Shown: one piece after another, positions 1-8,548 of the stretch | How the letters are laid out: every line of letters starts with the position of its first letter | Numbering within the stretch: position 1 is the first letter of the stretch | Source of the DNA: Deinococcota bacterium | GTDB taxonomy: Bacteria > Deinococcota > Deinococci > Deinococcales > Trueperaceae | Reading direction: 5' to 3' | DNA: 64,000 bases | Assembly (NCBI GenBank): GCA_963170125.1 | Contig: CAUJFI010000035.1 | Location: 1-64,000, forward strand | Made by a program: the position numbers and the translations under genes | The notes under the pieces: generated by a model | Seen by the model: the letters and a program-made list of their open reading frames with translations, nothing else | The model's database searches: none | Told to the model about the DNA's origin: nothing

Positions 1-2284
1 GCACGGCGATCTCGTGGCCCTTGTTGACGAGGTTCATACCCAATGTGTTGGCCACGCCGAGCGCCGCCACGAGCACGGCGATGGCGAGGAGGATGCGCGT
101 CGTGGCGAACGCCTGGCTGGTCACGGCGAGGATGTGCTTGCGGTAGTCGGCGTTGAGGGTGACGTCGAGTGCCAGCTCGGGGAAGGCCGCGATGAGCCGC
201 TCGCGGACCGCCGCCTGCGTGTTGCCCGGCAGGACGGTGAAGATGTAGAGGTTGGGGTTGCCACCCCCGAACCGCTCGATGCTCCCGATGCTGCCGATGA
301 CGGCCTCACCCCCGCCCGTGAAGTCGACGACGACGCCGCCGACGGGGAACGCCTCGAAGCCGTCCGACGTCCGCAGTTCCACGCTGTCGCCACGCCCGAG
401 GCCGTAGCGGTCGCGCATGGTGTTGGCCACTAGCATCTGGCCGTCGACGAGCGCGCGGTAGCCCGTCTCATCGTCGCCCTGACCCGGCAGGTACTGGAAG
501 CGCCCGAAGCCGCCCCGCGGGTTGAAGCGCTCCGGGTCGACGAGCACGAGCGCGACGGAGCGCCCGCGACTGTCGGCCGCCGGTCCTTGATCATCGGCCA
601 GCTCCCTGAACCGCACGGCCGTGATCTTGACGCCGCTGACGACGTCGACGCCGGGGACCGCCCCGGCCCGCGCACCGAAGTCGTCCGGGAACGTGACGGG
701 GGTGGTGACGAACAGGTCGCCGACGACGGTCGTGTCTATCCAGTCCGAGATGGCGCGGTTGGTGCTCGCCACCATGCTCCCGACGCCGATCACGAGGCCC
801 GTGCCGACCACGACGGTACCGATCGCCACGCCGTTGCGACCGGCGTTGCGCTGGGCCGCGTCCGCGCCGAGCCGGCCCGGGGCGCCGAGGAGCCTGGTAA
901 GCGGGCCACGCGCCAGGCGGCTGACGCTCGGCAGCAGGGCGGGGGCGGTGAGCGAGACCCCTACGAAGAAGAGCCCGAGCGCCGCCGTGGTGGCGTAGAG
1001 CGCGGCGGTGCCGGGCCACGGCAGGAGCGCGGCGACCACACCGAGCCCGGTCGCGAGCAGGCCGAGCAGCAGGGTGCTAAGTGCTACGGGGCCGGGAACC
1101 GCCTGGAGCGAGGCTATCGGCGACGCCTTGCCGGCGTTCAGGGCGGGGACGACGCCGGCCACGAGCGCCGCTACGACGCCGAGGGCGCTCGCCACCACCA
1201 CGTTCTTGACGGGGACGACGAGCGTCCGGAACTCGTAACCGAGCGTGGCGGCGTTCACGTATGTCATGAGGTAGGAGAGCGCGATGCCGAGCAGGACGCC
1301 GGCCACGACGCCCAGGCCGGCGAGCACGAGCGCCTCGTAGACGGCGAGCCGCCTGATGCCGCCGCGCGTCATGCAGATGGTGCGCAGGAGCGCGTACTCG
1401 TTGCCGCGCTCGACCACGGTCGCCATGAGGCTGTTGTAGGCGAGGAACGCGCCGAGGGCGAGGAGCGTGGCGGCCAGGACGCTCAACCCCGACTGCAACG
1501 TCTGGACGATGCCAAAGGTGAAGTCGCCGGTCGTGGCCGGCAGCGTGACGGTGTAGTCGTCCCCGACGACGGCGGTCAGCCGCAGCCTCGTAGCGTCGAC
1601 CTGGTCGGCGCCGACGGCCTCCACCTCGAGGTTCGAGACGCGCCCTTCCAGGCGGAGCACGCTTTGGAGGTCGGCCAGGTGCATGATGCCCACGCGCCCC
1701 CCGTTGGTGCTCGCCACCCCGACGGCGTCGTCGAGGAGCCCGGTCACGGTGAGCTCGACGGGTCCGCTCGAGGTGGTGAACGCGACGGCGTCGCCCACCG
1801 CGATCCCTCGCGAGCGCGCGAAGCCGTCCGCGATGGCGATGCCGAGCGACCCGGCGGCGGGCAGGGCGCCGCTGTCGAGGCTCGCGGGCAGGTCGTCAGG
1901 GCGATCCGTTAGGCGCCCCTGGATCTGGAAGCCGCTGTCGATGCCCGGGATGACCGAACGGTCCACGACGCGCTCCGACCTGACCGGCTCCGCGCGCGTC
2001 TGGAGCACGGGGTAGGCGGCCCTGACGCCGGCCGTCGCCCTGACGGCGGTGAGGAGCGGCTCCTCTGCGAAGACCGCACGGCCGCCCGGGCCGGGCGTCA
2101 CGACGAGGTCGGCCTTGCCCGCCGCCGCTTGCAGCGCGCTGCGCAGGTTCGCCTCGACGTTGGCCCCGACGGAGAGGGTCGTGAGTACCGCGGCGATGCC
2201 GAGTCCGATGCCAAGGGTGGTGGCGAGTGCCCGCCACGGGTGTCTGAAGAGGTTGCGCAGCGCCATGCGCCAGAGCGTGCTCAC
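1..2284 (-). CDS. FtsX/MacB-family ABC transporter permease (3' end cut by window edge)
   Basis: An open frame without stop runs from a GTG at 2284 to the window edge (about 761 codons). It opens with a membrane segment near residues 13-37, followed by a MacB-type extracytoplasmic domain. A first FtsX core lies around 250-370 (three hydrophobic helices around the stretch VVERGNEYALLRT), followed by further helices, a second periplasmic domain, and the start of a second FtsX core (LVAALGVANTLGMNLV) cut by the edge. Families with two FtsX units export lipids, lipoproteins or peptides with a separate ATPase; none is visible here. The GTG overlaps the stop of the glycosyltransferase gene (GTGA), so it is probably translationally coupled to it and is the sixth gene of the putative sphingolipid operon. 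Family assignment is firm; substrate unknown. Confidence 0.85.
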   Translation of the reverse strand, partial: MSTLWRMALRNLFRHPWRALATTLGIGLGIAAVLTTLSVGANVEANLRSALQAAAGKADLVVTPGPGGRAVFAEEPLLTAVRATAGVRAAYPVLQTRAEPVRSERVVDRSVIPGIDSGFQIQGRLTDRPDDLPASLDSGALPAAGSLGIAIADGFARSRGIAVGDAVAFTTSSGPVELTVTGLLDDAVGVASTNGGRVGIMHLADLQSVLRLEGRVSNLEVEAVGADQVDATRLRLTAVVGDDYTVTLPATTGDFTFGIVQTLQSGLSVLAATLLALGAFLAYNSLMATVVERGNEYALLRTICMTRGGIRRLAVYEALVLAGLGVVAGVLLGIALSYLMTYVNAATLGYEFRTLVVPVKNVVVASALGVVAALVAGVVPALNAGKASPIASLQAVPGPVALSTLLLGLLATGLGVVAALLPWPGTAALYATTAALGLFFVGVSLTAPALLPSVSRLARGPLTRLLGAPGRLGADAAQRNAGRNGVAIGTVVVGTGLVIGVGSMVASTNRAISDWIDTTVVGDLFVTTPVTFPDDFGARAGAVPGVDVVSGVKITAVRFRELADDQGPAADSRGRSVALVLVDPERFNPRGGFGRFQYLPGQGDDETGYRALVDGQMLVANTMRDRYGLGRGDSVELRTSDGFEAFPVGGVVVDFTGGGEAVIGSIGSIERFGGGNPNLYIFTVLPGNTQAAVRERLIAAFPELALDVTLNADYRKHILAVTSQAFATTRILLAIAVLVAALGVANTLGMNLVNKGHEIAV

Positions 2285-3513
2285 GTGGGCCAGTGTACTG
2301 GTACGGCCCTGCGACCTCGGGCGGCGGCGAGTGTCGCCTTGCTCACGCTCTCGAAGCGGCCCAGGGCGGCCGCGTCGGCGGGGGGGAGCGTCTCGCCGCT
2401 CGCCAGCGCGGCGATGAGCGCGGCTGAGCGCGCCGTCATGCCGGGGAAGTCGAGCGCGGCGGCCGTGCGGGCAGCCTCGGCGAGGCGCTCCGGGGCGTCG
2501 CGCCACGTCGCCGCCGCCAGGCCCACCTCGTCGACCTTCGTCAACCCGCCGAGCCCGTGCGCTTCCAGGAACCTCACTACCGCCAGCTCGTTCAGGCCGG
2601 CGTAGGCCGTCACGAGGACGGGCCTGCCGACGGCCAGCGCCTCCATCGTGCTTGCCGGCCCGGCCTTGCCGACGACGATGTCGGCCGCGGCCAGGAGCGT
2701 GGCCATCCTGTCCGTGAAGCCGAACACGGTGAGACCGGCGCTCGCCTCGGCCAAGGCGTCAAGCCGCGACCGCAGCTCCGCGTTCCGCCCGGCCACGGCC
2801 AGCACGGCCACACGGCTCGCGAGGAGGCGCTCCACCATCGCGACCGCCTCGCCGGCGACGCCCTCCGCCCCCAACGAGAGCAGGCAGGTGAAGCCGGGGC
2901 CGAGGCCGAGCTCGGCGCGCGCGGCGGCGCGCGGGCTCGGGCGGAGAAAGGCCCGCCTGACCGGATAGCCGACGACCCGCAGCCTGTCCTCGCGCACGCC
3001 GAGGCGCGCGAGGTCGGCCGCAGCCGCGAGGCTTGGCGCCAGGACCAGCTCCGAGCGTGGTTCGGACCACAGCGCACTGGCGTCGAACGGCTCGGTCGCG
3101 AAGACGACGACGGGCATCCGGAGCCCGTACCGACGGCGCGCCGCAGCGAAGACCGTCGCGAGCCAGCCGTGGTTCGCGACGACGAGGTCCGGGGCGAGCT
3201 CGTTCAGCTCCTTGGCGATGCCTCTCGCGAACGAGTCGAGCAGCGCGCCCTGCGAGGCGCGCGTCACGGCGGGCGTCAGGTCCATGACCTTCTGGCCCCA
3301 CCTGACCAGCCGTGGCTGAGCGAGCAGGGCTTTCCACTGGGCCTTGTGACGCCTGTCGAGGTCGGCGGCGCCGAACTCCGCCATGACGTCGCTGACGCGT
3401 GTCTCGAACTCGCCCGCGTGGTCGGCGTGCAGCGCCTCGGAGAGTGCCGTCGCCGTGGCGACGTGCCCGCCGCCGGCCGCGATGGTGGCGAAGAAGACGC
3501 TGCGTCGCCTCAC
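2281..3513 (-). CDS. MurG/MGDG-synthase-like glycosyltransferase, probable lipid glycosyltransferase
   Basis: 410 residues. The N-terminus has the glycine-rich loop ATIAAGGGHVATATAL typical of MGDG synthase/diglucosyldiacylglycerol synthase proteins, which move sugars from UDP donors to membrane lipids. The C-terminal half carries the GT28 donor-site pattern VGKAGPASTMEALAVGRPVLV (around 280-305). No membrane span is obvious, which fits a peripheral cytoplasmic-face enzyme. Its GTG start overlaps the stop of the upstream reductase gene and its stop overlaps the start of the permease gene. In this operon a glycosylceramide or glycosyl-lipid product is the natural inference, but a diacylglycerol acceptor cannot be excluded. 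Confidence 0.8.
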   Translation of the reverse strand: MRRRSVFFATIAAGGGHVATATALSEALHADHAGEFETRVSDVMAEFGAADLDRRHKAQWKALLAQPRLVRWGQKVMDLTPAVTRASQGALLDSFARGIAKELNELAPDLVVANHGWLATVFAAARRRYGLRMPVVVFATEPFDASALWSEPRSELVLAPSLAAAADLARLGVREDRLRVVGYPVRRAFLRPSPRAAARAELGLGPGFTCLLSLGAEGVAGEAVAMVERLLASRVAVLAVAGRNAELRSRLDALAEASAGLTVFGFTDRMATLLAAADIVVGKAGPASTMEALAVGRPVLVTAYAGLNELAVVRFLEAHGLGGLTKVDEVGLAAATWRDAPERLAEAARTAAALDFPGMTARSAALIAALASGETLPPADAAALGRFESVSKATLAAARGRRAVPVHWPT

Positions 3514-4568
3514 CGCTTGTGTCCCGTCGGGCCTGGGCGTTGGCGCTTAGCGCCGCTCGGCGGGCCGCCCGGCGGGCCGCCGAGAGCGCCGCCTAGGGCG
3601 GCGACGCTCCTGGCGATGCCCTCACGCCAGGTGTAGCGCGGCGCGTAACCTAGCTCCTCCACGGCGTGGCGCAAGGAGAAGTGGACGTCGTTCAGCATCA
3701 GCCCGGCCCGGTAGCTCGTCACGGGCGGCTCGGTGCGTGGGAAGAGGGTCGACCAGGTCGCCTCGACGCCCGTGGCGAGCGCGCGCGTCGGCCTACCCGG
3801 GAGCCGCAGGCGCGGAGAGTCTCCTCCGACGGCCTCCGCGATGGCGTCGAACAGCTCCCGCCAACTCGGCATGCCGTGGTCGGCGAGCACGTAGACGTGG
3901 CGGGCGGCGGCCGGGGCGTGGAGGGCGAGCACCACCCCCTGGGCGAAGTTGGGCGCGTAGGCCGTGTTGATGACCGTGGCGCCGCGCCGCACGAGCGGCA
4001 GCGTGCCGGTCAGGATGGCGTGGGCCACCCGCCCGAACGTGGCGTCGCGCTCGCCGAACGGCCATAGGCCCGGGCGCACGACGACGCCCTCGAGGCGCTT
4101 ATCGCCGAGCACGAGGTCCTCGGCGAGGATCTTCGAGTAGGCGTAGGCGTTGCGCACGTTGTCGCGCGGCTGCGTGCGTGGGTCGGCGTCCCTGAAGCCC
4201 GAGTAGCGGTGGACGGCGACGCTCGACACGAACACGAAGCGCGAGCACCTGGCGCCTGCTGCCTCGTGCAGCAGCGCCCTCGTGCCCACCACGTTGGTGC
4301 GGTAGAAGGCGTCCCACGGGCCCCAGTCTGCCACGCGCGCGGCGGCGTGGACGACGGCGTCGACGCCCTCGCAGACCCCGCGCACGCTCGCCTCGTCGGT
4401 GAGGTCGGCGCGAGTCACCTCGAGGCGCTCGTCGCCCATGAGGTGGGCGAGGTTGGCGTCGGAGCCCCAGGGGGTGACGAGGGCGCGGACGGCGTCGCCG
4501 TTGGCGAGCAGGGCCTCGCTGACGTGACTCCCCAGGAAGCCGTGTGCTCCGCTGACGAGGACCTTCAT
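3510..4568 (-). CDS. NAD-dependent epimerase/dehydratase, candidate ceramide reductase (CerR-like)
   Basis: 352 residues from the ATG at 4568; two in-frame GTG codons lie just upstream (4574, 4571), but the ATG gives the usual N-terminus MKVLVSGAHGFLGSH with the Rossmann GxxGFLG loop. The extended-SDR catalytic motif is visible as SSVAVH followed by YAYSKILAE (Tyr-x3-Lys) near 140-150. The C-terminus is a Gly/Pro/Arg-rich tail. The family includes sterol-dehydrogenase-like reductases and the Caulobacter ceramide reductase CerR, which reduces the 3-oxo group of oxidised ceramide. The family is clear. The ceramide role is inferred from neighbours: a serine palmitoyltransferase-like gene and a bCerS/YghO-like gene in the same operon. 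Confidence 0.75.
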   Translation of the reverse strand: MKVLVSGAHGFLGSHVSEALLANGDAVRALVTPWGSDANLAHLMGDERLEVTRADLTDEASVRGVCEGVDAVVHAAARVADWGPWDAFYRTNVVGTRALLHEAAGARCSRFVFVSSVAVHRYSGFRDADPRTQPRDNVRNAYAYSKILAEDLVLGDKRLEGVVVRPGLWPFGERDATFGRVAHAILTGTLPLVRRGATVINTAYAPNFAQGVVLALHAPAAARHVYVLADHGMPSWRELFDAIAEAVGGDSPRLRLPGRPTRALATGVEATWSTLFPRTEPPVTSYRAGLMLNDVHFSLRHAVEELGYAPRYTWREGIARSVAALGGALGGPPGGPPSGAKRQRPGPTGHKR

Positions 4569-4593
4569 CACCACGACGGTATCAGGTGGCGGG

Positions 4594-5343
4594 TCAGTGG
4601 AGCAGGTGTCCGGCGCGCGCGAGGACCGCGACGTCGAGCGAGAGGCCTATGACCAGGTGCAAGAGGGCAGGGTAGAGGACGGACCGTGAGCGCACGGCCA
4701 GCACCGCGAAGAGCAGCGAGGCGGGGGCGGCCGCCAATACCTCGACGACGGGCTTGCCGAGGTGCACGAGCGTGGCCATCACCACGCTTAGCCACACGGC
4801 CGCCGCCGGCGAGGCCGCGCGCGTGGCGACGTCGAGCACGAACCCGCGGTAGAAGGCCTCGAACGAGAGGTAGTAGCAGGCGTAGGCGACGAGCCAGATG
4901 GCCATGGTGGTGAGGCTGCGGCCGGCCCACGGACCGGGCCAGGGGTAGGTGGTCGCGAGGGCAGGGTCGGAGCTCACGAGCGCCATGAGGACGGCCGCGC
5001 CGACGGCGAGCGGGACCGCGGCGGCGAGCCCGAAGCGCCAGTCGCCGAGGCGCAGCCCGGCCGGCTCGAGGCGGCCGATCAGTGCGCGGTAGAGGACGGC
5101 GGGGACCAACAGGAGGAGCACGACGGACCACGCCACGCTGTTCAGGGCCGTCGCTGGGTCTTGCGGCGCGAGGCGCAGGAGGGTCGGCCCCGGCGTGGCC
5201 AGGTACCAGAAGGCGGCCTGGAGGCCGAGCGAGGCGAACAGCAAGAACCAGTACTTGGCGCGCTCGCCCCTCGGCACTAGCTCGCCGAGGTCGGCCAGCA
5301 CGAGTCGCAGGGCGCCGGTGCGGATGGTCCCTGGGCGGCTCAC
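4594..5343 (-). CDS. CPBP-family intramembrane metalloprotease-like protein
   Basis: 249 residues, about eight hydrophobic segments. The CPBP (Abi, Rce1-like) signature appears as SFEAFYRGF (around 155-163), with a later HLGKP and a final conserved His in LLHLVIGLSLD. The first half of the usual EExxxR motif is degenerate (FE instead of EE). The start is a GTG at 5343 that overlaps the stop of the acyltransferase gene (GTGA). Family members are membrane proteases or have lost activity and act as scaffolds or transporters. Position between the acyltransferase and reductase genes suggests a membrane role in the same lipid pathway; substrate unknown. Confidence 0.75.
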   Translation of the reverse strand: MSRPGTIRTGALRLVLADLGELVPRGERAKYWFLLFASLGLQAAFWYLATPGPTLLRLAPQDPATALNSVAWSVVLLLLVPAVLYRALIGRLEPAGLRLGDWRFGLAAAVPLAVGAAVLMALVSSDPALATTYPWPGPWAGRSLTTMAIWLVAYACYYLSFEAFYRGFVLDVATRAASPAAAVWLSVVMATLVHLGKPVVEVLAAAPASLLFAVLAVRSRSVLYPALLHLVIGLSLDVAVLARAGHLLH

Positions 5344-6449
5344 AACTCCTTCTGCACCAACCGGTACGTCTTGTAGCGCTTCCCTCCGACCGCCTCGATG
5401 GCCCGGTTGATGGCGTGGTTGTCCTCCAGGGTCCAGCCGCACTCGCCCTCTTCGATGCCGACCGCCTTCGAGCGACGCACGACCTCGTCGATGAGCACCA
5501 GGTCGAAGCCGCGGTTGCGGTGCTCGGGCAGCACGCCGAGGATCATGAGCCGGGCGCGGTTCACGATCCGCTTGCGCCGGAGCAGCGGGAGGATCCCGGT
5601 GATGAGTCGGCCGTCGAAGCGCGCCAGGACCTGGTTGAGGTCCGGGACGGCGATGCACACGGCGACCGGCTCGCCCTTGTACTCGAGGAACAGCGCCATC
5701 TCCGGGTCGACGATCATCTTGAGGTCGTTGGCCAGGTGCTCGATCTCGGAGTTCGTGAAGGGGACGTTGCCCCAGTTCTTCTCCCAGGCGGCGTGGTGGA
5801 TGCGCTGGAGGACCTTCACTTCCTCGTGGATGCGCTTCATGTCGGCCGTCCTGATCACCGGCCGGTACCGCTCGCGCGCACGGTCGACGAGGCGCTTGAC
5901 GCGCTCGGGGACCCGGCCCTCGTTGACGAGGTGGAAGGCGTACAGGTCCTTGACCTTGGCGTAACCGGCGGCGGTCGCCCAGGCGAGGTACTTGGCGGGG
6001 CTCTGCGGCATCATGACGTAGGGCAGCTCGTCGAAGGCGTCGAGTTGGAAGCCGGCGCCGTCGTTCATCGTCGGGTTGACGGGCCCGCGCAGCGACCGCC
6101 TGCCGAGGCCGCGCGCCTCCGCCTCCACCGCGGCGAACAGGGCGGCGGCCACCGCCTCGTTCTCGGCCTCGAAGAAGCCGAAGAAGGCGAGGTGGTCGTC
6201 CGGGTGGGTCTCGTTGTGGAGGTCGTCGTCGAGCAGCGCGATGCGGCCGACGACCTTGCCGCCTTCGCGCGCAAGGTAGAGGGTGGCGCGCGCGTGCTCG
6301 AAGAACGGGTTCTTCTTCGGGTCGAGGAGCTCGAACTGGGAGACGCGCAGTGGCGCCACCCACGTGGCGTCCGACGCGTACTTCCGGTAGGGGTAGAGGG
6401 CGAACTCCTTGAACGCTCGACGACCGCTGACGCGCTCGACGTTTACCAT
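5340..6449 (-). CDS. YghO-type GNAT acyltransferase, candidate bacterial ceramide synthase (bCerS-like)
   Basis: 369 residues from an ATG at 6449, seven bases after the stop of the aminotransferase gene. The N-terminus matches the YghO-like pattern I know: VERVSGRRAFKEF, YPYRKYASDATWVAPL, LDPKKNPFFEHA and a VGRIALLDDD strand. Then come GPVNPTMNDGAGFQLDAFD and, near the C-terminus, a GNAT acyl-CoA-binding region (LMILGVLPEHRNRGFDLVLIDE; around 310-335). GNAT proteins of this type include the Caulobacter bCerS, which acylates the amine of the sphingoid base. Being next to a serine palmitoyltransferase-like gene makes a ceramide synthase function likely but not proven. Longer N-terminal extensions upstream of this ATG would overlap the previous gene and are not conserved in type. 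Confidence 0.75.
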   Translation of the reverse strand: MVNVERVSGRRAFKEFALYPYRKYASDATWVAPLRVSQFELLDPKKNPFFEHARATLYLAREGGKVVGRIALLDDDLHNETHPDDHLAFFGFFEAENEAVAAALFAAVEAEARGLGRRSLRGPVNPTMNDGAGFQLDAFDELPYVMMPQSPAKYLAWATAAGYAKVKDLYAFHLVNEGRVPERVKRLVDRARERYRPVIRTADMKRIHEEVKVLQRIHHAAWEKNWGNVPFTNSEIEHLANDLKMIVDPEMALFLEYKGEPVAVCIAVPDLNQVLARFDGRLITGILPLLRRKRIVNRARLMILGVLPEHRNRGFDLVLIDEVVRRSKAVGIEEGECGWTLEDNHAINRAIEAVGGKRYKTYRLVQKEL

Positions 6450-6456
6450 GGGCGCT

Positions 6457-7692
6457 CTAGATGACGCCGAAACGCCTGCCGACCTCCGCGAATGCGTGGA
6501 GGAGGCGGTCAAGGTGCTCGGGCTCGTGGTTGGCGTTGACGCTCGTGCGGATGATGGACCTGCCTGGGGCCACGCCTGGTGGCAGGGCGGGCGTCGTGAA
6601 GATGCCGAGCTCCCAGAGCGACTTCCAGAACGCCATGGCGAGCTCGTCCGGACCGATCAGGACAGGCACGATCGGGGTCTGCGAGCCGAGCGTGTCGAAC
6701 CCCAGCGCGTTCATGCCGTCTCGCAGGTGCTTCACGTTGCGCCAGAGCTTGTCGAGGTGCTCCGGTTCTGACTCGATGATGTTGAGGGCCTCGAGGGCGG
6801 CGGCCATCTGCATGGCCGGCAGCGCCGCCGTGAAGATGAACGGCCTGGCATGGTGCTTGACGTAGTTCACCACCGCGCGGTCGCCGGCCATGAAGCCGCC
6901 CACGCTGGCGAACGACTTGGAGAAGGTGCCGACGATGACGTCGACCTCGCCCTCGAGCCCGAAATGCTCGCCCGTGCCGCGCCCGTGCTTGCCGAGGACG
7001 CCGCTGGCGTGGGCGTCGTCGACGATGAGGCGCGCCCCGTAACGCTTCTTGAGCTTCACGATGCCCGGCAGGTCGGCGATATGGCCGCTCATGGAGAACA
7101 CGCCGTCCGTGACGATGATCCTGCCGCCCGGCTTGCCGGCGTCCGCCTCGAGCATGCGTTCCAGGTCGGCCAGGTCGCCGTGCTCGTACTTGCGCAGCGT
7201 GGCGTAGGAGAGGCGCGCGGCGTCGTAGAGGGAGGCGTGGTTCTCCCGGTCGTAGTAGAGGATGTCGTGCCTGCCGGCGAGCGCCGAGACGACGGAGAGG
7301 CACCCGAGGAAGCCGGCGCTGAACGTCAGGACGGCCTCGCGCTGGAAGAAGTGGGCGAGGCGGCGCTCGAGCTCCTCGTGCAGCGTCAAGGTGCCCGTCA
7401 GGAAGCGCGAGCCGGTACAGCTCGTGCCGAAGTCGTCCAGGGCGCGCCTGGCCGCCTCCTTGAGGCGCGGGTCCTGGGTGAGGCCCAGGTAGTCGTTCGC
7501 GCCGGTGATGACCATCTCCCGACCCGCGACCGTGACCGTGCCGCCGTGCTGCGAGGCGATGGCCTTGAAGTACGGGTGCATGCCCATGCTCACGGCCTCG
7601 TCCGCCCTGCGGAACTGGAAGGCCTTCGTGAACGCGTCCTGCGCCTTGACTACCGGCGCCCTGTCACTTCCGCTGGGCATGACCTCTGACAA
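6457..7692 (-). CDS. spt: Serine palmitoyltransferase-like PLP enzyme (alpha-oxoamine synthase family)
   Basis: 411 residues. It condenses an amino acid, probably serine, with an acyl thioester to make a 3-oxo sphingoid base. The PLP lysine lies in VGTFSKSFASVGGF (Lys259), with the Asp-x-His of IVDDAHASGVLGKHGRG just upstream (Asp226, His228). GSRFLTGTLTLHEELE, DRENHASLYD and KYEHGDLADLE closely resemble Bacteroides Spt. The GTFSKS motif separates it from glycine C-acetyltransferase and BioF, which have GTLGKA-like or other sequences. Start choice: a GTG at 7704 begins inside the Shine-Dalgarno GGAGGAG, whereas the TTG at 7692 is well spaced from it; the ATG at 7680 is also possible. First gene of the operon. 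Confidence 0.88.
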   Translation of the reverse strand: MSEVMPSGSDRAPVVKAQDAFTKAFQFRRADEAVSMGMHPYFKAIASQHGGTVTVAGREMVITGANDYLGLTQDPRLKEAARRALDDFGTSCTGSRFLTGTLTLHEELERRLAHFFQREAVLTFSAGFLGCLSVVSALAGRHDILYYDRENHASLYDAARLSYATLRKYEHGDLADLERMLEADAGKPGGRIIVTDGVFSMSGHIADLPGIVKLKKRYGARLIVDDAHASGVLGKHGRGTGEHFGLEGEVDVIVGTFSKSFASVGGFMAGDRAVVNYVKHHARPFIFTAALPAMQMAAALEALNIIESEPEHLDKLWRNVKHLRDGMNALGFDTLGSQTPIVPVLIGPDELAMAFWKSLWELGIFTTPALPPGVAPGRSIIRTSVNANHEPEHLDRLLHAFAEVGRRFGVI

Positions 7693-7725
7693 GATCTCCT
7701 CCACTTGAGCTTCTCGCTTCGGCCG

Positions 7726-7734
7726 ATCCTAGCA
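7726..7734 (-). promoter_or_regulatory. Extended -10 element for the sphingolipid-type operon
   Basis: On the minus strand TGC precedes TAGGAT, an extended -10 (TGn TAnnnT). Transcription would start near 7719, about 27 bases before the TTG start of spt. No good -35 is visible. The neighbouring stretch 7735-7897 holds no gene I can support. Confidence 0.4.
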
Positions 7735-7897
7735 TCCCGGCGGGAAGTGGGCTAGCCAAGCGGTCGCACGGCCCTTTCGGGGCGCCCCCGCGCCGGCGCT
7801 GTCGGTGCCAGCGCGACGCCGGCCGGGCTCGGGCGGCGGCGGGGAAGGGGTGCCCTCGGATGTGAGCGGCCCGACACGGCGGCGGGCGGTGCCGCGC

Positions 7898-7906
7898 TGA
7901 TAGAAT
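7898..7906 (+). promoter_or_regulatory. Extended -10 element upstream of the GNAT gene
   Basis: TGA followed by TAGAAT (5 of 6 to TATAAT) forms an extended -10. The expected transcription start is at about 7913, which is itself a GTG opening a 17-codon reading frame. The GNAT start lies about 86 bases further on. Confidence 0.45.
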
Positions 7907-7912
7907 CGCCTA

Positions 7913-7966
7913 GTGCCCCAACGTTCGCAGACGTACATCACGTCAAGCGCGATGACAGTGGCGTGA
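7913..7966 (+). CDS. Possible 17-codon leaderless leader ORF
   Basis: A GTG lies six bases after the -10 box TAGAAT and opens a frame MPQRSQTYITSSAMTVA that ends in TGA at 7964-7966, before the GNAT gene. The geometry matches the leaderless genes elsewhere in this window. The peptide resembles nothing I know and may be chance; only the position argues for it. Confidence 0.25.
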   Translation: MPQRSQTYITSSAMTVA

Positions 7967-7998
7967 CGACAGCGCCTTAGACCTAAGAGGTGACCGGC

Positions 7999-8520
7999 TT
8001 GCTTCCGACTCTCTCCCCGGTGCGTACGCGCGCCGCCTCGGCCGCCGACGCGGCCACCATCCACGAGCTGTACCAGGCCACCCCGGGCTACTTCGAGGTC
8101 ATCTCCATCCCCGTGCCGACCATCGACGAGGTCCGCACAGACCTCGCCACCGCCTCGCACGACCCGCGCCGGTACGTCGAGCTCGTGCTCGTCGTGCCCG
8201 AGAGCGCGGCCGCCGGGGTGGGGGTCGACCCCGTGACCGGGGCTGCAGTGGTCGGCTACCTCGACTACAAGCTCGACTACCCCGAAGCGGGAGACGCCAC
8301 CGTCAACCTGATGCTCGTCCGGGGCGACATGCAGAGTCAAGGCATCGGTCGCGCCTGCGCCCTCGACCTGGAAGGGCGCCTCAAGGGGCGCAGCCGACGG
8401 CTGCTCGCGAGCATCTACGGGGAGAACCCGCGCGCCAAGGCCTTCTGGGAGAGTCTCGGTTACCGCTTCGCCATCGACGCGCGCCCGCTCCTCGAGTGGT
8501 ACGCCAAGCGGCTCGCGTGA
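7999..8520 (+). CDS. GNAT-family N-acetyltransferase
   Basis: 173 residues from a TTG at 7999. This start is preferred because AAGAGG at 7985-7990 sits eight bases upstream; the GTG at 7990 overlaps that ribosome site. The GNAT fold is visible: an N-terminal RTRAASAADAATIHELY strand-helix, a central beta region VVGYLDYKLDYP, the acetyl-CoA loop VRGDMQSQGIGRACALDLE (Q/R-x-x-G-x-G/A type) and the C-terminal NPRAKAFWESLGYRF characteristic of the family. Substrate unknown. A conserved protein gene follows after 28 bases on the same strand. Confidence 0.85.
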   Translation: MLPTLSPVRTRAASAADAATIHELYQATPGYFEVISIPVPTIDEVRTDLATASHDPRRYVELVLVVPESAAAGVGVDPVTGAAVVGYLDYKLDYPEAGDATVNLMLVRGDMQSQGIGRACALDLEGRLKGRSRRLLASIYGENPRAKAFWESLGYRFAIDARPLLEWYAKRLA

Positions 8521-8548
8521 GCCGGCGTCGCGGCGCGAGGGCGGTCAG

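Noticed and set aside
587-1912. Long plus-strand reading frame opposite the FtsX permease
   Set aside because: Low-complexity Arg/Gly/Asp-rich translation antisense to a gene with clear FtsX features; GC-rich third positions keep antisense frames open.
4594-6363. 589-codon minus-strand frame across the CPBP and GNAT genes
   Set aside because: Its first 340 codons are an off-frame shadow of the GNAT gene; the real CPBP start is the GTG at 5343 that overlaps the GNAT stop.
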